From: Rugalucina vietnamica
Taxonomy: Eukaryota; Mollusca; Bivalvia; Lucinida; Lucinidae
Direction: 5' to 3'
Assembly: GCA_964017185.1 (NCBI GenBank)
Contig: OZ024869.1
Location: 4,672,501 to 4,736,500, forward strand
DNA length: 64,000 nt
The translations under genes and the position numbers were made by a program. The notes beneath the pieces were generated by a model. That model worked only from the letters and a program-made list of their open reading frames with translations, made no database searches and was not told the origin of the DNA. Below are positions 36,301-45,300 of the stretch, piece by piece (within the stretch, counting starts at the first letter, position 1; each line of letters starts with the position of its first letter).

Positions 36301-39300
36301 ATTTGAATAGGGAAAATTGTTAAAATGTCATTTGAAGGGCAAAACTTGCAGTAAATTGGCAAATGGACTGCAGTTTTATGTTTTCAAAAAGAAATTGACT
36401 CCAGGGGTTGCTCTGACCCGGCCCTGGGGTTATATATATGTATAGTACCATTCTAGTCAAACAAGTTTATTGGTATATATCTCGGGTTTCAGGTGAGCGT
36501 TTACAGGACCATTGGTCCTCTGGTTATTTTAGGCCTAAAGTATACATGCTCACAGCTGACTTGAGAAATAAAAGAAAATGTGTTTTTATTATAACAATGG
36601 CCAACTCAGAAATCCAGAAGTCATTTCTTATGAACCAGTTTAAGTATGGAAATCTGAGCTTCGTTGTTGTAGAAATTGACCGATATTTAACATGGGCGTA
36701 ATATTCAGAGGGGGGACAGGGGGTCCGGACGGCCCCTAGAATTGCCAGATTATTAGTTTTGCCATGTTGAAATTTTCCGTCAGACCCCTTCTGGGAATTT
36801 TGAATATAATGCTTTGTTTGTCTTGTTATATGTTGTATGTACAGAATTAAAAGTTTAAACCATAGAAGTTTCATGCATATATTAATTCATCAAAGCCACA
36901 ACCAAGCCAGATTCACACAACACCTTATAGCCTGGTTTTACAAACAGAGAAGGTTTCTACATACATGAAGTTGAAGAATACGAGGAAATGTTCTGTAAAT
37001 TTTTGAACCCAGTACTCATTACAGTTCGATCAGTAGTGTGTACGTCTGAATTAATCTTGAAGCTGTAAAATCGCAAATGAAATACTTAATACATGTGATA
37101 GTCTTCCAATGATTTTCTTAAATCTACATTCTATATACGTTTTTCAAATGCCTCCATCAAATGAAAGAAAAAAATCTCTGATGCATCTTAAACTCATCAC
37201 ATGTATGACTGGTGGCCCCAGGTTATAATACTTCTTTCATGCTCAACTCAGCTGAGACTATTTATCCTGCTCATAAATGTTAAAATGCCAACAATTGTTG
37301 GCATTTTAATATTTATTAGCAGAATAAGTTACTAGTTTTTGAGTTTTGAACCTGAATTTTCCCATTTTTTTACCATTTCAACATTTATAAGCAGTTGAAA
37401 TTTTATGCTCACCTACGCTGAGCTTGAAAAACGTTTTGTAGCCTCAGGGCCTGGACTGATCATTTGAGATTCTTGACACAGCCTCATATGTTTACTACCA
37501 GACTGAAAACAACAAATCAAACTACATGTATTAGAAATGACACAAGCTTGATTTCTAGAAACACTGGACAATATCAGTCATAATAGTGTGGCAATTACTA
37601 AACATATTTACCTTATCTGAGCCTTCAGGCTTACTAGGTGAGCATTCAGCATAACTTTGCTCTGGTGTCCCTCAACCATTTCCAAAAATGATAAGTACAT
37701 AGAGAATCGCAGAGAAGGGGGCATAATCGAGGTCATTGACAACAGACAGTGCCATAAAAGTTGTGGCATTGAGCAACTCACAAGCCATTACACAGTTCCT
37801 GAGCCTGAGCATGGAGGTTAAATCAAAACCTCCATGGCCTGAGGCTTGGATTTATACGTTTGCCTAAGGTAATAGTCAGATATATTTATCAACTCAGTAC
37901 AAAATAAAAAGAAAATGATGATAAATGTGTCAGTCTAACATATTGTCCCCTATATAGGATCTACCGACAATCTCAAGCAGCTTTGCTACCTTTTTCAACA
38001 TTGATATTTTCCTCAAAGCTTTTACTTGTGTTCTAAAAATAGTATCAAACTACGACAATTTCCAATTTGGCTTTACTTTTCTCAAATATTTCTCGATAAA
38101 ATTGAAATCTGAATGAAAGTGACAATGTTTTATACAGCATCGGTTGAAATGAACCGTATTTGACGGATTAATAGCGATTATGCTGACATTTTTTCATAAA
38201 AGTTCAACCATTTTGGGCCTAATTTTGGGGCATAAACGCCATTGTTGTTGTTGTTGTTGTATCGTAGAGCTCCCCCGCTTGTTTCTTCGAGGCACAAGTC
38301 TATTGACTTTACAGTTAGGGGCTAGGTGTTCAATTTTACGTTCAAAGCTGGTGAATGTTTATATTTACATGTGCTCTTTAACTTATTTACACTAGCTGTT
38401 ATTGTAAACCAACTTTATGAGATCCTCTTCAGTGCTACTATGCGTCTCACATGAATTTTATGAATATACTCCCTAGTGCACAGTTCGAGCGACCCCAACC
38501 CTTCCGAATCACATTCCTTTAAGCCTGGTATCACTGTCGCATCTAGTGTTAGCTGTGTGAGAAATTCTGGGTTACGTAGACTCTGGATATACTGATCCGA
38601 AAGAATCGGGCTCGTCTTCAGTTTCTCTATGTAGAGCTTCCTCTCTTCTTTAAAGAAAGCACACTCCCCCACAAAATGCTGTCTCGTCTCTGGAGCTGTA
38701 TTACACAGTTTACAGGTTGGATTTACAGCGTATTGGTTGAAGGCTGCCCTATTTGCTTGAAGTATATATGTGCCCGTCAACAATTTACATTTAATTTGTG
38801 CTCTTCTACTGTCATGAATATTATTCCTTACAGTTGACCATATATGGTGGCTGCTGCCCACACACAATACATTTGGATTTAAGTATTTTGTGGAAGACTT
38901 GCTTTCAATATCAGACCTCCAGAACTTTTGTACCATATCATTTATTTTGTGGTTAAGTGTACATTTCCAGGCCTCCTTGGTTGGTGGGCAATTTAAAAGG
39001 TCAAAAACTGAAGGCAAATCATACCTATCTAAAATGCATTGAATATGAGTGAAAATACTCTCTCGGGGCGTATCTTTCATTACCAGTTGCCTCTTGGCTA
39101 TTTCATATTCTACTGAGTTTTCATTTCTAATCATGTTTACAAACATGTTTAGCAGATTCTTGTGTAACAATGCCTCAATAGGCAAAACGCCAAGGAGAGC
39201 TAAACAAGCTGTATTTGAGGTATTGTCGGGTAAACCTTGTATTTGTTTGAGACATTTTCTTTGAAATTTTTCCAAACTTTCTATGTCTGAACTTTTTAAG

Positions 39301-42300
39301 ATTTGGACTTCAAGGCCATAGAGAAAACGTGGAATGACAAAGGTAGACCAGATGTGCCCATTCAGGGTGGCCTTTAACCCGCTACCCCCATGGAGCCCCG
39401 CGCCCATTAAGGAATAAGCAGTCTTTCGCCCTAAACTTATTTTCCCTTCAACATCTACTTGTCCAGAAGTATTTCTAACAATACCAAGGTGTACAGTTGA
39501 ACTAGGGGTATCTACCTTCTCTCCTGCCATAACTATTCCGAGTTCGGTGTCATTCTTTTTCCGTTTAGTATACCACAAGATGTGACTCTTGGTTGGGTGG
39601 ATGCAGTATCTCTCTCTGCCTGCACTGTTGTCTGCGTCCCAAATCATCACTTGAGCATCAGACTTGCTTTCAGAAATCAATGCCAAATCGTCTGCTACCG
39701 TCACATGAGGAATACTAATGGATCCAATTCTTGTTCCAGAGTATCTGTCTTCCAGCTGTAGTAGTAAAGGGTTGTTATAGCGCTTATAGTGGCTTGTTGA
39801 TAAAACTCCACCCTGCCTCACTCCTTGCATGATGTTGATAGGGTGCGATAGTTCACCTGCCCATTTAATTCTGGAGGAGCAGTCAGAGTAGAGGTCCCTC
39901 AGCAATAACCAGTCGTCTCCATGGATACCATCTAAATACAGCTTTCTGAGGAGGGAGTTTTGGTCGACAACGTCGAAAGCCTTCTGTGTATCTAACGTTG
40001 TAACAAAAAGGTCTCGCTTGTTGTTTCCCGCCTCCAGTATGCACTCAGAAAGTATCAGGGCAGCGTTGAGTGATGAGCAACCAGCTGTAAAACCCTTTTG
40101 CAATCTTGACTGTGATTCATGGAATATTAGGTTATGGCGGGTGTTGATGATGTGTTCTAAGATCTTGAGGTATACGGGTGTCACTGTAATGCCTCTGTAG
40201 TTACTTGGGTTACTAGGATCACCTTTCTTGAAGATGGGAGTCAGGATACCCTCCTTCAACACAACAGAGATGGATTTCGTCATAATAATGTAGTTCAAAA
40301 GCGAAGTGAGGAACTCCAGTATTTCTCGTCCGGCTAGCTTGAAGTGTTCACTGGTTAGACCCATAATGTCCACAGCCTTGTTGTTATTTAGTCGTTTCAG
40401 GGCCCTTGACACCTCTTCCTCCGATACGGGTTCCATCCGAGAGGATTCTTCTTTACATAGAATTTCAATTGCTTCTACATCAGCGTCCACCATCTGTTTG
40501 TATTCTTGGTCGAACTTGGGGTTTTCCATGGGTGTAGCAAGGTGTTGAAAATGGGTAGCCCAACCCTCTCTGATGTGATCCTGTGTTTCACATTCTCTAC
40601 CATCCACCACCAGAGAGTGAAGCTGAGAGTTAGAGGACTTGCGTTGGTTTCCTATAAGCTTGTAGAAAGTCTTTGGTTCATTCCGTGATCTCATTATCTC
40701 TTCTATCTTGTCTTTTCTTCTCTTTGCAGCTTCCTGGCGTTGCTCTTTCCTAACCAGTTTCCTTGCTATCTTCTTGCGTTGAACTGTAGCATGGGTAGGA
40801 TCAGATGGGGATCCTGACTTCTTCCAGTCCCACCAGGCAAGGCGGCTTTCTTTAATCGCATCATGGATACTTTCTGACCACGGTCTGGATTGTAGTTGTC
40901 GTACTGTGACTTCTGACTTATGTTTCGGAATACTGCAAGTAGTAGCTCGCTTCAGGACAGCATTTAGATGGCTAAGTGGTTGTAGAATTAGTCGAGGGTA
41001 GAAAAGTATCAAAAGGCAACAGGTTTTCCCTCACCATCTTCCTGTAGGCAGACTTGTCGCATCTATCCCATTTCGGTTTGCATACAACTTTCGTTTTCTG
41101 GTTCGTTGTCTTCCTATTCTGGATAAAAAGGGTTCCATCTACAGGGATATGATCAGAAGTATTCGAGGAAAGCCTGTTATCCACTGTTACATTTCCCAGG
41201 TATTGTTTACACTTGTCATTGAATAGTATATAGTCAATTTCAGCTTTATCCGACTTGTTGGGATGGAAAAAAGTCTCTGATCCGTTCTGTTCACAGAAGA
41301 GATTATTTGATTTGACAAAATTCTCCAGCAATACATCCTGGTTATTCCCTTGTCTCTTACACAATGAGGCATTCATGTCGCCGAGTATCAGCATAGCATG
41401 GGTACCGCCGAACGTGTCCATAATTTCCTCCAACTGGTCAAGGCACTGCTGGTAATTTTCCTTGTCTGAATAGTTGGTCTTGGAGTTTCTGGAGGGCATG
41501 TACACGCTGCATATGCATAAGGGCGGGGTTGTTAGCACCTCGACTGCAACAATTCTGCTACATCCAGTTGTTAACTTCTTCACTGTATAGTTTAAGTCCT
41601 TGCTGTAGAATAGTGCCACTCCACCATATCCCCTAGGTTTCTGTGTTGGGGGGAGGGGGTTGTCATCATCAACTGCCTTACTATGTACAAAATGTGAACA
41701 AAATGTCTTTTCTAGGTCTTGGAGTTGGAAATTAAAAAGCCAATGTTCTTGGATAGCGAGGATGTCATGTTTTTTCAGCATTTCAGAGATGTAAACTGTA
41801 TTGCTCTCTACACTCTTGACGTTTAGAGTCGCGACCTTTAAAAACTCTGACTTTTCCAAGTTGTTTCCGAGGCTCGGCCTGACCCTAAAAAAGGTACCTT
41901 ATTCTGTGTAGAGTCTGGATCTGTGTAACTGTTTGTATTTTGAACACGAGTCCCCAAATTATGTATCTGTAACGGATCTTCATTTTGGTTCGTCACAGGC
42001 TGTAACAATGTAGAGCTGCGAGACTGATCAGCATTATCCTTCTCTGCTGGCAGTGATAAATTCGCTGAGGGTAGGCGAGCAGGTCTTTCAGGTAGTCTGT
42101 TTGACGCTAGGTCAGTCTTGTTACATGAGATCCTTTCTATATCAGGATTTGGCTGCATCTGTTGGTTCAATGATACCAGTTTTGACATTTTCGGAGGAGT
42201 AGGGCTGTCGATGTCTATGTAGTCAATGTTTTTCTCCTTCATTTTATCCGTTTGAGGTGAGGAATGAACTCGCTGCTGATTTGTCGAAACATTTGGATAT

Positions 42301-45300
42301 TTCTTGGAAGATGTTCTGTCTGTGGTCTGGGATATGCCTTGCTGCAGATGTGTAATTTGTTCAGATAATACTTGCATTCCATAAGGCTGAGACTGCCCAA
42401 TATTAGGTTGCGAAAACATTGCATGGCCCCCAGGACTGCCCATTCTATACCCTGTATGTTGTTGTGGTTGCAGGTAGGGACCCTGGGTATTTTGGGGTAT
42501 ATTTGTTTGATATCTGAGCGATCCGGATCCCCATAAATGACTGGGTATCGGAGCAGGTGGAGGTTGTGAGAATATATGTGGTACCCTAGACCTGTCCCAG
42601 CGCATATTCCCTCCCATCACTTGGGTTCCCTGTGGGTTGTACATGGGATTAAGAGAGTAGTTTACTCGTGGATGGTACAAATGACTCGGGTTTAGTGTGC
42701 CATTTATAGCATACTGTGTGGGATATATGTACTGGGGGAGGAGTGGGGAAGGATGGGTCTGAATAAAATTTGGAGGATGAGGTGAAGCAAAGTTACCCAG
42801 AAGGCCACCCTGAATGGGTACAGAAGTTGCCTGTCTCTGATTTAACATGTGTAACTCTATATTCTGTACTCTGGATTTCAGCTGTTCCAGTTCAACATTT
42901 CGTATGCTCTCCTTGAGGTTATGTAGTTCCTGCTCTATACCAGGCCGCGAGATGTGCTGCGAAGAGAGTGGGTCAGATCTACTTTGCAGGTCTCCCTCTT
43001 GCAAATGGTTTGAGGCTATAGGCCCATTTCCTACCCCACCCATATCTAAAGAACTCGAAAGAACCTCCCTTCGAAGGATTTTATTAGAATTTTCAAGTTC
43101 AATAATTTTCCTTTCTAGATTGCCTATGAGAGATCTAGCTAATTTGAGCTGTTCTTCTTGCTCACAATCCTTCAGCTTTTGTTTCTCACCCTTTTTTGAC
43201 TGCCTGTTCGACCTTAACCCATTTCTCTTCGCACCATCCTCCGCAGGCTGAGAAACAGCCGGATCCATCGAGGTGGGTAGGTTCGAACCCCGCCCCCTGT
43301 CCTGCTCTGTTACCTGGTTTTCAGAATTGGATTTGGAATTTTGATCAGGCTGAACAACATTTGGGGGCTCATCGGTGCCTCCATAGGTAGTTTTCCTTTT
43401 GAATGAATGTCTAGAGGAAGGTGATTGTCCGTTGCTCAGATTGCTTAGGGGAATATGGGGTGGTTTTGATTTCTGGTTGCCAGGGGGGCTAGGGTTTGCA
43501 TCCTGTCTCCCCGCGCCAGAAATTCTTCCAGGTGTGGCGATTTGCTTTGGGCATGTTATATCAACAGCTGAGTCGCTTGAGTCTACAACTGCTTGTTTTA
43601 AGTAAGTTTGGTCGGGCTGAACAGTGTCAGCAAGTACCTTAGGAACGGTATTATGTGTAATATCTGTGGGGGGGGGGTCATTTTCTTGAATATTCCTTTC
43701 ATTTGCAAGCTGTGAAAGGTCATCAAAGTCGAGACATTGCATGTTTTGTGTACATGATAGACAATAATAAGGGTCTTCTGAGCAATCGAACCTACCAACA
43801 TCCTCAGCATTAAGCGCCTCACAGTCAAAATGAAACCAGTTTTCACAACCATCGCAATAAATGCCGCTTACATCGACCAGGATCTGACAGTTGGGACAGG
43901 GAGAGGGGTCTCCACCACACTCACTCGAGACATCTTGCTCACTTGAGTGTGCCGATGCCTTGTTACTTCCTAGAACACGAGATGGCTTGGAGTGTACAAT
44001 GGGAAGATTACTTGTGTTGTTTGAATGCTTTGATTTGGTCTTTGAATTGTTAGATATCAAGGATTTTAAACCCTCTGAAATAGTAACAAAGAATTCATTG
44101 TCAAGCTTATTGACATCTTCACTGGACAGGATTAGGTCAGCAATTTTGGTATGTTCTACATTAAAAGTGAAAGCCTCCCCCCCATTGACCATCATCTTTG
44201 ACTTTGTATGATAAAGATTAATAGAGTACTTCAATTTGGCACTATGAGTCTGTAAAACTCTGAGTTGAGACTCAACAATAGCTCCTGACTTGTCTGAGCA
44301 GTCTTTGAATTGGATAGTTAAACCACTATCCGGTGCATTCTGAAGTGATTCAAAATGTTCAACTAAAGCTGAGCGGTATAGCTCGTACATAGCTGCTGAA
44401 AACTCAAAAACATAGTTTCCACCTTTAAATATAGACTTTACTTTGAACTCTGTATTGCATGCACTCAATTTCTTTTTCCAAGCCTTACCCCAGTTCAAGG
44501 AATACCCTCTCTGATGTGTACCAGGAGAGTTTGATTTGGCCACACTTTCTGAAATACTATTTGGGTTATATAGGGCAGTTGCCCCATTTGACACATTTGG
44601 GATTCTAGTCGGGCTTTTTGTGTTTTCAGTCCCATCGACACTACTAGAATGGATATTATATGACACATTTGGGATTCTAGTTGGGCTTTTTGTATTTTCA
44701 GTCCCATCGACACTACCAGGATAAATACTATTCGACACATTTGGGATTCTAGATGGGCTTTTTGTATTTTCAGTCCCAGTGACACTGCCCAGAAGTATAC
44801 ATCGGTTTTCTGAGTTATTTTGAGAAACACCAGAATTTATTGGATTGTCAATACCAGCAAGCCTCTGAAGATTTCTTGCACTTCTCCTTGTGACTACTTG
44901 AGTATTATGCAGGGTCATGACTGAGGTAGGGAGATATGTTGTTTCCACACAGAGTAAGCCGTACTTATGATTACACCAAGAAATGGCGGCAACCAGGGTT
45001 GCCAAGCAGAGCAACAAAGGCGTCAGACAGTTGAGATGCATGAGTTTAACTTGCCAAGGAACAAAACTCATAAAAACGACTTAAAATTCCAGTGGAAATC
45101 ATCTTGGATAGCCAGAGGACTTAAAATTCTTAAAAATTAAGAGTTTCCTTTTAAAATATTTATCAGATGAAGTGGAATATATATATGTGTGATGATAATG
45201 GCTATTTAAAATATAATTAAAACCGGGCACTTAAAAATAATGCAGTTAAAATTCAGCCTAAATTAAACATTCAGTCTAGGGCTGCCAAATTCACACAAAG

